Counted from the first letter of the stretch, positions 18,763 to 27,433 are shown. The stretch: 64,000 nucleotides of DNA from Marisediminitalea aggregata (GCF_900129565.1 NZ_FQWD01000006.1:186001-250000); one strand, 5' to 3'. Program-made: numbers and translations. The notes: generated by a model from the letters alone, not told the origin.

Positions 18763-19365
18763 TCAATCCAGCCAGTCGGACGGTGTATCGATGTCCCAAC
18801 CCGCTTCTTTGAGCGGCACCCGAGTTACCCGTTGATTATTAGTCTGAAACTGATGACGAATTATCTTACCGGCTCCCTGATCGCCAGCCAGGTTATCCAG
18901 CAAATAGCGATGTGCCGGGGCAAATATAGCCGGTGCCCCCAGCAAGCCATCATACTGACTCGCAGTAATACAGGTTGGCTTGTAGGCACTACAGAGTGTG
19001 GAAATACTATTTGCGGTAATGCCCGCTTGGTCGCCTAGGCCAAGAATTAACGCTTTGTTGTCATCAACGGACTGATTTGCCAGTATCACGCTACTTGCCA
19101 GGCCGGTTTCCCATTTCGGATTAAAGAGTATATGAATATCACTGGGCAAATTCGCCCGTATCGCCTCGTGCCAGTGCCCGGTAATTATTGACAGCGCAGT
19201 CAGCCCGGCACGCTGGTATTGTCGATACACATGCCATAGCAACGGCAACTGGGAATCGGGGTGAGTGGACAACAGTTTATTGCCACCATAGCGACTAGCC
19301 TGACCGCCAGCGAGGATCACTGCATGGAAACCAGTAAGTTCGGGGTTAGCGCTATGCTTGCTCAA
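18763..19365 (-). CDS. MobA/MocA-like nucleotidyltransferase
   Basis: The protein has the NTP-transferase fold: AVILAGGQASRYGGNKLL near the N-terminus is the nucleotide-binding loop, ALILGLGDQAGITANS carries the metal-binding Asp position, and AGWDIDTPSDWLD is the family C-terminal motif. The best match is MobA/MocA-type enzymes, which add GMP or CMP to the molybdenum cofactor. Related sugar-nucleotide enzymes cannot be excluded. The open frame reaches back to 19539 inside the RDD gene, but those residues are not conserved. The TTG at 19365 gives a 200-residue protein starting LSKHSANPELTGF and overlapping the RDD stop by 14 bases. The start is uncertain. Confidence 0.78.
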   Translation of the reverse strand: MSKHSANPELTGFHAVILAGGQASRYGGNKLLSTHPDSQLPLLWHVYRQYQRAGLTALSIITGHWHEAIRANLPSDIHILFNPKWETGLASSVILANQSVDDNKALILGLGDQAGITANSISTLCSAYKPTCITASQYDGLLGAPAIFAPAHRYLLDNLAGDQGAGKIIRHQFQTNNQRVTRVPLKEAGWDIDTPSDWLD

Positions 19366-20494
19366 GTGGCTCTGCTTCTTCAAGTAACTGGGGAAGAGGA
19401 ATAGCGCCAACAGGACGATACAACACCAGTGTTTCGGCGATTTTATCCTGAATAGTTTGCCGGTTCGGGTCCCAAAACACCTGAATAAAGCCCAATAGAC
19501 CGGTGGCAATACCTGCGCCATAGCCACCGTAGCGGCCAAAACTTTCCCACAGGTTAAGTGGACTACCGTCGAGCTTGATCACTTTAATACGCAGCAGCTT
19601 TTTGCCAATGGTGTGCCCCCGCCACCAGGCGGTTAATACACTGTAATACAAGGCTGCCCAACCAAACCCTAAACCCAGATCGCGAATGATTCCCTCTACC
19701 CATCCAATGATACTTTGTGAGCGCTGGGTATTGTTGTCGTTCCCCAGTCCTAATTTCACAGTTGGCTCTTGTGATGCGTCCTCGTCGGCGGAAACCGAGT
19801 CCTCTGATGGCGCATTCGCCGTTTCGCTGTCAGTTTGATTGTATGCATTAAACGCTGAGGTATATAACTCAGTCAGCTCCGACTGGGTTTTCGGGTCAAT
19901 GTCTTTGTCAGCAAAAAAGGCCTCAAGCTTGCGGTCAAATTCCGCATTCGAAATGCCCGTCTCGGCAATGGCTTCGCCAAAGTCGGAGGCTATCTCTTTG
20001 TAGCAGTCTACATTGTCTTCACACGCTCGCCAGGCAAGGTGCTGAGCAAGGCCAATACCGGCTTCCGCCCATTGCTTGGAATTCTCAGGAGAACCGTATT
20101 CGGGTATGGGTGTGCTGTTATATGCATCAACAATCCCATAAGTCACCAGGAACAACAGGCATGCCGCCGAAAGCCGCAACATTTTTCTTGCTGTTGTTCG
20201 CTTGGTTCCTTTGGCCAGATGGCTGCCCGCCTTAAAAAACGTAACGGCAACAAAACACGCCAACACGAAAGCATGGGCTGAACTCAACATGGCGATAATG
20301 GCAATATCAATGATTTGCGCAAGCAAGCGGCGCATGGGTGATGCCAACGGTTGACCGAGCAAGGCGTCGGCGACGCCAAAGGCATAAGGCGTTACGATTT
20401 CCCGGGTTTCCTTATTGGATAACGCCTTGTCGTCGGTGTTAGCTGGCTCAGGTGCCGAATTAGGTGCTGGTAGCGGCGCAGATGAATCAGTCAT
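19352..20494 (-). CDS. RDD-domain membrane protein with large acidic insertion
   Basis: The 380-residue protein has the RDD domain split in two. Residues about 55-125 hold MRRLLAQIIDIAII with two hydrophobic helices. Residues about 270-355 hold LYYSVLTAWWRGHTIGKKLL, RIKVIKLDGSPLNLWESFG and the closing QTIQDKIAETLVL. Between them lies a 130-residue hydrophilic, Asp/Glu/Ser-rich stretch, expected to face one side of the membrane. RDD proteins are poorly understood; some act in ion exchange. It lies 145 bases downstream of the VWA gene, with a hairpin between them, and overlaps the following nucleotidyltransferase. Confidence 0.85.
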   Translation of the reverse strand: MTDSSAPLPAPNSAPEPANTDDKALSNKETREIVTPYAFGVADALLGQPLASPMRRLLAQIIDIAIIAMLSSAHAFVLACFVAVTFFKAGSHLAKGTKRTTARKMLRLSAACLLFLVTYGIVDAYNSTPIPEYGSPENSKQWAEAGIGLAQHLAWRACEDNVDCYKEIASDFGEAIAETGISNAEFDRKLEAFFADKDIDPKTQSELTELYTSAFNAYNQTDSETANAPSEDSVSADEDASQEPTVKLGLGNDNNTQRSQSIIGWVEGIIRDLGLGFGWAALYYSVLTAWWRGHTIGKKLLRIKVIKLDGSPLNLWESFGRYGGYGAGIATGLLGFIQVFWDPNRQTIQDKIAETLVLYRPVGAIPLPQLLEEAEPLEQA

Positions 20495-20566
20495 ACGTAG
20501 CCATCCCTGTCGTATTGATATAATTGATTATTGTACTTTGTTCTAGCGGTTCGCTGTGCTCGGAAG

Positions 20567-20599
20567 ACACATACGGCGGGGCTGGCCCGCCTTATGTGT
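20567..20599. repeat. Strong imperfect hairpin between the VWA and RDD genes
   Basis: ACACATA-C-GGCGGG pairs with CCCGCC-T-TATGTGT around a 5-base loop (13 pairs with one mismatch). Neither strand shows a clear T-tract, so it may be an mRNA-stabilising or REP-like element rather than a classic terminator. Confidence 0.5.
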
Positions 20600-20639
20600 T
20601 ATTTATACGCCTTTTTGACAACCAACAACAGCGGCGGCG

Positions 20640-21818
20640 TTATTTTTTCTGTAACGATTTAATGCCCCGACTCAAGCCATCCAGTGTCAGCGGGAACATC
20701 CGGCTCTCCATTAACTCATTAATCAGGCTTACCGACTGATAATAGGGCCAGTAATTTTCAGGCTGCGGATTTAACCAGATACAATGCTGAAAGTGCTGGG
20801 TCAGGCGTTGCATCCAGGTTGCGCCTGGTTCTTCATTCCAGTGCTCGACACTGCCACCTGAATAGGCAATCTCATAGGGCCCCATAGTGGCATCACCCAC
20901 AAAAATCACTTTGTAGTCGCGGCCGTAGCGGTGAATGATATCCCACACATCAATTCGTTCGTTGTCTCGTCTGGCGTTGTCTTTCCACACCGATTCATAC
21001 ACACAGTTGTGAAAATAGTAGTAATCCAGGTGCTTAAATTCGGTGTGCACTGCCGAGAATAATTCCTGAACCCCTTTTACGTAAGCATCCATGGAACCGC
21101 CGACGTCGAAGAACATTAGCACCTTTACCGCGTTGTGACGTTCAGGCTGCATATGGATATCCAGCATACCACCCTGCCTGGCTGTGCTGGAAATGGTCTG
21201 CTGCATGTCTAATTCTTCACTGGCACCGGTCCGGGCGAACTGGCGTAACTTACGCAGAGCCATTTTAAGGTTACGCGTACCCACTTCAGCATTACTGTCA
21301 AAGTTCTTAAATTCCCTTTTATCCCAGACCTTTACGGCAGAAAACTTACGATTTCCATCCTGACCGATACGCACGCCTTCGGGATTGTCGCCATAGGCGC
21401 CAAAGGGGCTGGTTCCACCGGTCCCTACCCATTTATTACCGCCAGCGTGACGCTTTTGTTGCTCTTCCAGCCGCTCACGTAAAGTCTTCATTAATTCTTC
21501 AAGGCCGCCTTCACGACGCAGTTTTTCGCGCTCTTCTGGTGTCAGGTGTTTTTCGAATTCCTTGCGCAGCCACTCCTCAGGAATGCTGCCACCAAACAAA
21601 TCGATGGCCTCTACCCCTTCAAAATAAGCAGCAAATGCCCGGTCGAACTTGTCGAACTGGGATTCATCTTTCACCATCACAATGCGGGCTAAATAATAGA
21701 ACTGTTGCAGGTCGGCATAGACCACCTGCTTTTCCAGCGCTTTTAATAAATCCAGCAGTTCGCGCAACGACGTACTGACCCCGTATTTGCGCAGTGTGAA
21801 AAAGAAGTCAACCAACAT
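20640..21818 (-). CDS. VWA-domain protein of the CoxE type
   Basis: The 392-residue protein has an N-terminal helical CoxE-like region (MLVDFFFTLRKYGVSTSLRE) and a C-terminal von Willebrand A domain. The metal-ion site begins MFFDVGGSMDAYVK near 233-246, keeping the DxGxS pattern, and a later metal loop is VIFVGDATMGP. MoxR/VWA pairs act as ATP-driven chaperones that mature or activate partner enzymes, as CoxD/CoxE do for the molybdenum CO dehydrogenase. The start overlaps the stop of the MoxR gene by one base (TAATG), so the two are translationally coupled. The target here is unknown. Confidence 0.92.
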   Translation of the reverse strand: MLVDFFFTLRKYGVSTSLRELLDLLKALEKQVVYADLQQFYYLARIVMVKDESQFDKFDRAFAAYFEGVEAIDLFGGSIPEEWLRKEFEKHLTPEEREKLRREGGLEELMKTLRERLEEQQKRHAGGNKWVGTGGTSPFGAYGDNPEGVRIGQDGNRKFSAVKVWDKREFKNFDSNAEVGTRNLKMALRKLRQFARTGASEELDMQQTISSTARQGGMLDIHMQPERHNAVKVLMFFDVGGSMDAYVKGVQELFSAVHTEFKHLDYYYFHNCVYESVWKDNARRDNERIDVWDIIHRYGRDYKVIFVGDATMGPYEIAYSGGSVEHWNEEPGATWMQRLTQHFQHCIWLNPQPENYWPYYQSVSLINELMESRMFPLTLDGLSRGIKSLQKK

Positions 21819-22654
21819 TAGCGTCGTGCCATAAAGACCAGTTTTTCAAACAGGTGAATATCCTGTTCGTTCTTCAATAACGCACCGTAGAGCGGCGGGA
21901 TACTGGCTTTGCTGTCGCTGTTTTGCAGAGCCTCGGGGGGAATATCTTCCGCCACTAGTAATTTCAGCCAGTCAATCAGCTCTGAGGTAGAAGGCTTTTT
22001 CTTCAGCCCCGGTACCTCTCGAATATTGAAAAATGACGTCAGCGCTTCTTCTAGCAGTCGCTGTTTTATATTCGGGCAATGGACCTGCACAATCTGGCGC
22101 ATTTCATCGGGTGTCGGGAACTTAATGTAGTGGAAGAAACAACGGCGGAGAAACGCATCCGGCAGCTCTTTTTCGTTGTTTGAGGTGATGATCACTACCG
22201 GGCGCTGCGCCGCTTTTACGTATTGCTGAGTCTCATAAACAAAGAATTCCATCTTATCCAGCTCCAGCAACAGGTCATTTGGAAACTCGATGTCAGCCTT
22301 GTCGATTTCGTCAATTAACAGTACCGGGCGTTTATCTGCCTCAAACGCCTGCCAGAGTTTGCCTTTTACAATGTAGTTGCTGATGTCGTGCACCCGATCA
22401 TCGCCCAGTTGAGAATCACGCAGGCGCGACACAGCATCATATTCATACAGGCCCTGCTGTGCCTTCGTTGTGGATTTGATGTGCCACTGGATTAAATCCG
22501 TGCCCAGGCTGGTGGCTAATTCTTCTGCCAAACGGGTTTTCCCGGTACCCGGTTCGCCTTTAATTAATAGCGGTCGCTCCAGCGTAATCGCGGCGTTAAC
22601 CGCAAGCTGCAGGTCGTCACTGGCGATATAATTTTCAGTACCTTTAAAAGCCAT
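21818..22654 (-). CDS. MoxR-family AAA+ ATPase
   Basis: The 278-residue AAA+ protein has Walker A GEPGTGKTRLAEE (near 37-49), Walker B VLLIDEIDKAD (near 110-120), sensor-1 VVIITSNNEKELPDAF and the arginine-finger segment FLRRCFFHYIKFP. This arrangement fits the MoxR branch that pairs with CoxE-type VWA proteins. It would remodel a partner complex with ATP. It heads the minus-strand series MoxR-VWA-RDD-nucleotidyltransferase-rhomboid. The ATG at 22654 follows TCGAGGATAAAC, a good ribosome site. Confidence 0.95.
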   Translation of the reverse strand: MAFKGTENYIASDDLQLAVNAAITLERPLLIKGEPGTGKTRLAEELATSLGTDLIQWHIKSTTKAQQGLYEYDAVSRLRDSQLGDDRVHDISNYIVKGKLWQAFEADKRPVLLIDEIDKADIEFPNDLLLELDKMEFFVYETQQYVKAAQRPVVIITSNNEKELPDAFLRRCFFHYIKFPTPDEMRQIVQVHCPNIKQRLLEEALTSFFNIREVPGLKKKPSTSELIDWLKLLVAEDIPPEALQNSDSKASIPPLYGALLKNEQDIHLFEKLVFMARR

Positions 22655-22785
22655 GTTTATCCTCGAATCTGTAAACCATTAAAATAACCATAACATATAG
22701 CGAAAATCACTTTGCTTTTTTCAGCTTAATAACAATGATATAGGGGTAACCAAAAGAGCTCTTTTGTGCACCAACGACACAAGCT

Positions 22786-22813
22786 TTGTTCGCAAAGCAC
22801 TATGTTCTAATAT
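22786..22813 (+). promoter_or_regulatory. Candidate sigma-70 promoter for cysK
   Basis: TTGTTC (22786-22791) and TAATAT (22808-22813) are separated by 16 bases and placed 34 bases before the cysK ATG. The match is moderate. No CysB site was recognised by eye. Confidence 0.45.
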
Positions 22814-22846
22814 TGTAGAGCTCAGGACAAACAAAAAGGAACAAGC

Positions 22847-23812
22847 ATGCAAGTTTTTGAAGATAATTCACTTTCTATCGGTAATACGCCACTGGTTAAA
22901 TTAAATCGCGTCACATCGGGAAATGTTTACGCGAAGATCGAATCTCGCAACCCGAGTTTCAGCGTAAAATGCCGTATTGGTGCAAACATGATCTGGGACG
23001 CGGAAAAGCGTGGCGTCCTGACTGCCGGTAAAGAGATTGTAGAGCCTACCAGCGGAAACACAGGTATCGCTCTGGCGTTCGTTGCGGCTGCACGTGGTTA
23101 CAAAATCACCCTGACAATGCCTTCAAGCATGAGCCTGGAGCGCCGTAAATTGCTAAAAGCCCTGGGTGCAAACCTGGTATTAACTGAAGCGCCTAAAGGC
23201 ATGAAAGGTGCAGTGGCAGCCGCTCAGGAAATCGTTGACGCGAACCCTGACAAGTTTGTTTTGTTACAACAGTTCGAAAACCCGGCTAACCCTGAAATCC
23301 ACGAGAAAACTACCGGTCCTGAGATTTGGGAAGCGACTGAAGGTAAAGTAGATGCGTTCGTAGCCGGTGTAGGTACGGGTGGTACTATTACCGGTGTTAG
23401 CCGTTACATTAAGAATACACAGGGCAAAGCGATTACTTCTGTTGCTGTTGAGCCAACAGATTCACCTGTTATCACGCAGGCAAAAGCCGGTGAAGAATTA
23501 ACACCTGGACCACACAAGATTCAAGGCATCGGCGCAGGCTTCATTCCGGGCAACCTGGACCTGGATCTGGTTGACGAAGTTGAGCAGGTAACTAACGAAG
23601 AGTGTATGGAAATGGCGCATCGCCTGATGGTGGAAGAAGGCATCCTTGCCGGTATCTCTTCAGGTGCGGCTGTTGTTGCTGCCAAGCGTTTTGCTGAGCG
23701 TCCAGAGAACAAAGACAAGGTCGTCGTAGTATTACTGGCCAGTGGTACTGAACGTTACCTGTCCAGCCCACTGTTTGCTGGCGCCTTCGGTGAACAGGAA
23801 GAAGTACAGTAA
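22847..23812 (+). CDS. cysK: Cysteine synthase A (O-acetylserine sulfhydrylase)
   Basis: CysK makes cysteine from O-acetylserine and sulfide using PLP. The 321 residues match E. coli CysK (323) in length and pattern. The PLP lysine is in [17 protein letters not shown] (Lys near 42). The substrate loop is [10 protein letters not shown], the phosphate-binding loop [13 protein letters not shown], and the C-terminal [10 protein letters not shown] carries the PLP ring-nitrogen serine. It is a single-gene unit with its own promoter region and a terminator after it. Confidence 0.97.
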   Translation: MQVFEDNSLSIGNTPLVKLNRVTSGNVYAKIESRNPSFSVKCRIGANMIWDAEKRGVLTAGKEIVEPTSGNTGIALAFVAAARGYKITLTMPSSMSLERRKLLKALGANLVLTEAPKGMKGAVAAAQEIVDANPDKFVLLQQFENPANPEIHEKTTGPEIWEATEGKVDAFVAGVGTGGTITGVSRYIKNTQGKAITSVAVEPTDSPVITQAKAGEELTPGPHKIQGIGAGFIPGNLDLDLVDEVEQVTNEECMEMAHRLMVEEGILAGISSGAAVVAAKRFAERPENKDKVVVVLLASGTERYLSSPLFAGAFGEQEEVQ

Positions 23813-23838
23813 ACCCATTGCATCACACATGCTAATTA

Positions 23839-23866
23839 CAACGGGGCCATTTGGCCCCGTTGTTCA
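23839..23866 (+). terminator. Rho-independent terminator after cysK
   Basis: A perfect 10-bp GC-rich stem (CAACGGGGCC / GGCCCCGTTG) with the 4-base loop ATTT is followed by TTCATTCT. It lies 27 bases after the cysK stop. Confidence 0.85.
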
Positions 23867-23937
23867 TTCTGGCCCAAAGTTGCCTTTCAAATCTAATCCC
23901 TGCTACTCTAATAACAACAATTACAGGTTGATATTCA

Positions 23938-24390
23938 ATGAAAAAATTACTTCATTTGCTGTGTTTAGCCGGCTTGCTAACGTTACTGATTGGCTGTGAA
24001 AAAGAAGAACGTATCGGGCGTTACGGAATGCTCGATGAGAATACCCCCGAATACACAGCCGTTATGTTTATTCGCGGTGTTTACAGCGATGACTCGATTG
24101 ATCGTGCGGTGAGTATCAGTACTGATCGCTTGGCCCGTATTCTTAAGCGCTACCACACAAACAACAATGTTCAGCGACACCTGTTTAACCTGAAATACGA
24201 TACGGTTGAGGTCACGCCGCAAACAGGCCAGTCAATTGGTAGAAGTGAATATTCAGATAGCGCCGTGGTTACCTTGTTCTTTTCTGGTCAGTACAATGGC
24301 GATAAGGTGGAAGACCTGCGTACACTGGAACTGCTGAAAGTGAATGGTCGCTGGAAAGTCGACAAAGTACAGGCAGACCCGTTCCTGTAA
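23938..24390 (+). CDS. Small lipoprotein of unknown function
   Basis: The 150-residue protein has a lipoprotein signal (KKLLHLLCLAGLLTLLIGC; lipobox LIGC, Cys near 20). The mature domain includes AVMFIRGVYSDDSIDRAVSI and ends LLKVNGRWKVDKVQADPF. The end of the domain resembles small DUF4878/NTF2-like export domains, but this is only an impression. It stands alone on the plus strand, convergent with the DUF1444 gene 27 bases away. Confidence 0.75.
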   Translation: MKKLLHLLCLAGLLTLLIGCEKEERIGRYGMLDENTPEYTAVMFIRGVYSDDSIDRAVSISTDRLARILKRYHTNNNVQRHLFNLKYDTVEVTPQTGQSIGRSEYSDSAVVTLFFSGQYNGDKVEDLRTLELLKVNGRWKVDKVQADPFL

Positions 24391-24417
24391 CGGGCCGCCA
24401 TTGTGCTGTCTGCACAG

Positions 24418-25260
24418 CTAAAAATGTTCCCATTTTCCCGATTTAAATACAAAACCACTTTTTGAAATGGGATGGGCAAAACCCTGTTTGTCGAACAGGA
24501 TTTCCTGAATTGTCGCCAGGCTGACCATATCTTCACTACCGGTAATCAGCACTACGTCTCTGGCAGGCACATAAACCACGATATCCCCTTTCACCGGAAA
24601 CTGTTGTTTGCTCCATATCCCGTCAAATAACAACATTGACGCCTCGTACATGCCATCAGCCACCAACATCGACAAGGAAGCAGGGTCGCCTTCTAACTGC
24701 ACATGTTGCAGCACGTTTTGTAAATTGGTTAATGCAGCTTCTCGCAAACTGCTTTGCTCTACGCCCAACTCGACAAGATCGCTTTGTGTCATAAAGCGGA
24801 TTGACGTGGGTGTATCAAACACGTACACAACAAACAGTTCTTCGTTGAGCGGCTCGTATACCAAACCATTGTCAGCATCGGCCTCTTTCAACATCTCGCC
24901 AACCTGCTCAATATAGTTAATGTCTTTAATTACAGGCATCACCTCTGCCAGCGTAAATTCGGCGCTTTCAAGTTCACGGGTTTGGTCAAGACCAGATGCA
25001 TAAGCCACAATGACAGTGTCGATATTGTCCGGGTCTTTCTGGTATTCAATGTACGCGTTGTCCAAAAAGCTATTCATTGTGCCGCCGTCGGGATAGGCGA
25101 TAGAGAGTGCCAACGGTTCCTTAATTGTCACTTTTATGTCCGGATACTGTGCTTCTATTACTTTTACGTAATGTGCAGTAAACGCATCCGGGCTCAGTAA
25201 ATCAGAGGCATAAGTGCACAACGATTGTAAAATAAGCAAAACCAATACAATGTATTTCAA
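24418..25260 (-). CDS. Exported DUF1444-family protein
   Basis: The 280-residue protein starts with a signal peptide (KYIVLVLLILQSLCTYAS). The body matches the pattern of DUF1444 (Bacillus YtpQ-like) proteins: VMPVIKDINYIEQVGEML in the middle, LREAALTNLQNVL, then DGMYEASMLLFDGIW, and a VVYVPARDVVLITGSED block near the C-terminus. Function is unknown. YtpQ-type proteins are cytoplasmic in Bacillus, so the signal peptide is a departure. It lies 12 bases downstream of the Sel1-like gene and is probably in the cupin-Sel1-DUF1444 transcript. Confidence 0.72.
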   Translation of the reverse strand: MKYIVLVLLILQSLCTYASDLLSPDAFTAHYVKVIEAQYPDIKVTIKEPLALSIAYPDGGTMNSFLDNAYIEYQKDPDNIDTVIVAYASGLDQTRELESAEFTLAEVMPVIKDINYIEQVGEMLKEADADNGLVYEPLNEELFVVYVFDTPTSIRFMTQSDLVELGVEQSSLREAALTNLQNVLQHVQLEGDPASLSMLVADGMYEASMLLFDGIWSKQQFPVKGDIVVYVPARDVVLITGSEDMVSLATIQEILFDKQGFAHPISKSGFVFKSGKWEHF

Positions 25261-25272
25261 GAGGCGTTCCTG

Positions 25273-26343
25273 TTAGATATGTAATGACAAAAGACGGTTA
25301 ACGGTGGCCTGACTGCGTCCGCAGTCGAACGGTGGCAGTTCACGGACATATTGTTGAATTTCACGTAGTTGATCTGGCTGATCATATACCTTTAAAGCAA
25401 ATAAACTGGCGGCCCTACAACGCTGATAATCATCAACAATCGCAGGCATAATTTCAGCGAACACATTAAAATCATCGGTTTGAAGCAACGCATCACGCAC
25501 CAAATTGCGCGACATGCCGTAGTCATTAGTGGTATCAAATTCAAAGGCTTTGAGTCTTTCCAGCGCCTCGTCATTTTGTGTAAATAACCAGTTGAGTAAA
25601 TCAACTTCACTGAGGTTGCAGGCCTGAGGATCGTTCTCGGCATCAACAATTTGCTGCAGCAGGTTATCTGCTTTATCCAACCAGTACTGAATAGGTTCAC
25701 CGGTTTCAACACCGGTAAATTGCAGTAATGCTAACGAAGCAGCGGAAAATCCGCCAGCACAGCGTGCATAGGTGCCGGTATCGACCACTTCTTTGTGCCA
25801 GTAAACAGCCGAGGCTTCGTCCTGCGGCATCGTGCCTACTCCTGACTCGTAGCTGGTGGCCATAATATTCATACACCCTGGATGCGCCAATTCCGCACAA
25901 CCTAACCAATACTGGTAAGCAAGTTCCTTGTCCTCCAAAATATAAGACGCTACATGGCCTGCCGTGTACAACATGCCACCCTGACCTTTTTCAAGCGACG
26001 GGATCAGAGCATCCAGCCTGTCCAGACTGATTTGTATTGCAGACACATCGTAGGGTAAGTCCATTAATTGGGCTTGCTTAATTAGTATCTCTTCGGCGTT
26101 CAGGTGTGCATCAAGCAGCATCCGATAGCCTTGGGGTCCAATAGAAAAAGTGTCCAATGCTTCATTTAATACCTGAGCATGGTTTCTTAACACAGCCGTA
26201 TCAATATCACGTAACGGTGCATTTTCTCGCAGGGCTTTGTTTACATAAGTGTAGGAAGCCCGTGCTTCTTTTACGGTGACGGCATTGGCAGGCACACTAA
26301 ACAGTGTCACCAACCCCATCAGGCAACTGCTGAATGCTTTCAT
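25273..26343 (-). CDS. Exported Sel1-like repeat protein, function unknown
   Basis: The 356-residue protein has a signal peptide (FSSCLMGLVTLFSVPANA) and a mostly helical body. One region, AYQYWLGCAELAHPGCMNIM followed by ATSYESGVGTMPQDEASAVYW (near 143-183), has the spacing of Sel1/TPR-like repeats, which usually hold protein partners. I see no catalytic motif. The start overlaps the cupin stop by four bases (26340-26343) and the DUF1444 gene follows after 12 bases, so the three look coregulated. Confidence 0.75.
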   Translation of the reverse strand: MKAFSSCLMGLVTLFSVPANAVTVKEARASYTYVNKALRENAPLRDIDTAVLRNHAQVLNEALDTFSIGPQGYRMLLDAHLNAEEILIKQAQLMDLPYDVSAIQISLDRLDALIPSLEKGQGGMLYTAGHVASYILEDKELAYQYWLGCAELAHPGCMNIMATSYESGVGTMPQDEASAVYWHKEVVDTGTYARCAGGFSAASLALLQFTGVETGEPIQYWLDKADNLLQQIVDAENDPQACNLSEVDLLNWLFTQNDEALERLKAFEFDTTNDYGMSRNLVRDALLQTDDFNVFAEIMPAIVDDYQRCRAASLFALKVYDQPDQLREIQQYVRELPPFDCGRSQATVNRLLSLHI

Positions 26344-26825
26344 TTACTCTCTTTTCTCCTGCGCGGATGTTCGATTGCAGCACGATCGACCAGATCCCAG
26401 TCGCGATCAGGCTGGCGGTACAAGCGTTTCTGTTTGTCGGGGTAATCAACCACGTCATGAGGTAATCGCTGCCCTACAACAATACACACCAAAGGCTCAT
26501 CGCCATTATTCAGTAACGTGTGCGCCTCTCCACCAGCCCGGTAGCCTATGAAATCTCCGGCATTTACCTGTGAGGACTGATTACCAATACGAGCCAGCGC
26601 CGTTCCCGATAGAATATAAAGGCACTCATCTTCATCGTGATGAACATGGTATTCGGTAGTGTAATCACCAGGAGCGACTGAAATAAGATGAAAGCCGAAG
26701 CCAGTAAGGCCGGTAAGATCGCCTAACGACAGATTCTCGCGCTTTGCACTGTCATTAAGGAAGTGGGTTTTGTGCTCGCCGCACAGAGCCTGAATGTCCT
26801 GCTTACGCAGCAGATAGCCTTCCAT
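26340..26825 (-). CDS. Cupin-domain protein
   Basis: This small protein of about 161 residues has a single cupin barrel. The first metal motif is YHVHHDEDECLYILSGTALA (near 60-79) and the second includes GGEAHTLLNNGD. It could be a metal-binding enzyme or sensor of small molecules; the substrate is not readable. Three in-frame ATGs (26843, 26831, 26825) lie after a GTG/ATG at 26870. I chose 26825 because GGAA lies six bases upstream. The stop overlaps the Sel1-like gene start. Confidence 0.8.
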   Translation of the reverse strand: MEGYLLRKQDIQALCGEHKTHFLNDSAKRENLSLGDLTGLTGFGFHLISVAPGDYTTEYHVHHDEDECLYILSGTALARIGNQSSQVNAGDFIGYRAGGEAHTLLNNGDEPLVCIVVGQRLPHDVVDYPDKQKRLYRQPDRDWDLVDRAAIEHPRRRKESK

Positions 26826-26859
26826 GAGCATTCCATATTCCATTAGCAATACGGTTTTA

Positions 26860-26914
26860 TAGCACCGCAACGAACTTGGTTCAACGAGAAACCTCGTTAG
26901 CCACTGCGGTGCTA
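26860..26914. repeat. Long hairpin between cytochrome c and cupin genes
   Basis: TAGCACCGCA (26860-26869) pairs with TGCGGTGCTA (26905-26914), and the loop holds a second hairpin AACGAG-AAAC-CTCGTT (26883-26898). There is no T-tract on the minus strand. It may be an attenuator, a processing site, or the end of the cytochrome transcript. Confidence 0.45.
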
Positions 26915-26920
26915 ACTGAC

Positions 26921-27307
26921 TTAATCAGCCAGGTGCAGTATCCAGTCCACCAGCTCATTTGCCTGTGCTTCGTTTAAGACCACTGAATTGGGTGGCATTG
27001 CAACACCCGAAACTTCGCCTTTCCAGTGACTTTGATAAGGACTTGAACCATGTAATACCGTAGTGACCAACGCCGCTTTAGCATCCGGATCGCGACCGTA
27101 TTTCCTGGCAACATCCTGCCAGGCTGGTCCAATAGGCTTGAGACCATTTGGGCCTTTACCCGCGCCTGATATAGCATGGCAGGTCACACACCCACTTTGA
27201 TGGGCCAGGTTGATCATTTTGACATCTTGCGACTCGACTTGGCCGGCATTGGCAAACGAGCCTGTACACACCATTAAACCGACTAATCCAAATTTACCTA
27301 ATCTCAT
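26921..27307 (-). CDS. Class I cytochrome c, periplasmic
   Basis: The 128-residue protein has a signal peptide (GLVGLMVCTGSFANA) and one haem-binding motif CVTCH (Cys39-Cys42-His43 approximately). A Met ligand is likely in GVAMPPNSV near 101. Size and the C-terminal ELVDWILHL resemble small electron carriers of the c551/c5 type. It probably shuttles electrons between quinol-oxidising complexes and terminal reductases. A TTGAT-N4-ATCAG box lies 89 bases upstream of the start, pointing to FNR/EtrA-type oxygen control. Confidence 0.9.
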   Translation of the reverse strand: MRLGKFGLVGLMVCTGSFANAGQVESQDVKMINLAHQSGCVTCHAISGAGKGPNGLKPIGPAWQDVARKYGRDPDAKAALVTTVLHGSSPYQSHWKGEVSGVAMPPNSVVLNEAQANELVDWILHLAD

Positions 27308-27396
27308 AATATTTCCTTAATAAAGTGAAACTGAGATCAGGGTACGCCGGGGTAAAATTGTGCTCTATTCTCCCAAAGTACTGGTTTCATGCACGG

Positions 27397-27410
27397 CTGA
27401 TATAGATCAA
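27397..27410 (-). promoter_or_regulatory. FNR/EtrA-like box upstream of cytochrome c
   Basis: On the minus strand TTGATCTATATCAG matches the FNR consensus TTGAT-N4-ATCAA at nine of ten conserved positions. It lies about 90 bases before the cytochrome c ATG, a workable distance for activation if the transcript starts near 27362. Confidence 0.55.
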
Positions 27411-27433
27411 TAAAAACAACGTAAAATGAAAGC

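Noticed and set aside
19366-19539. Longer N-terminus for the MobA/MocA-like gene
   Set aside because: It is a shadow of the RDD coding sequence and lacks family conservation.
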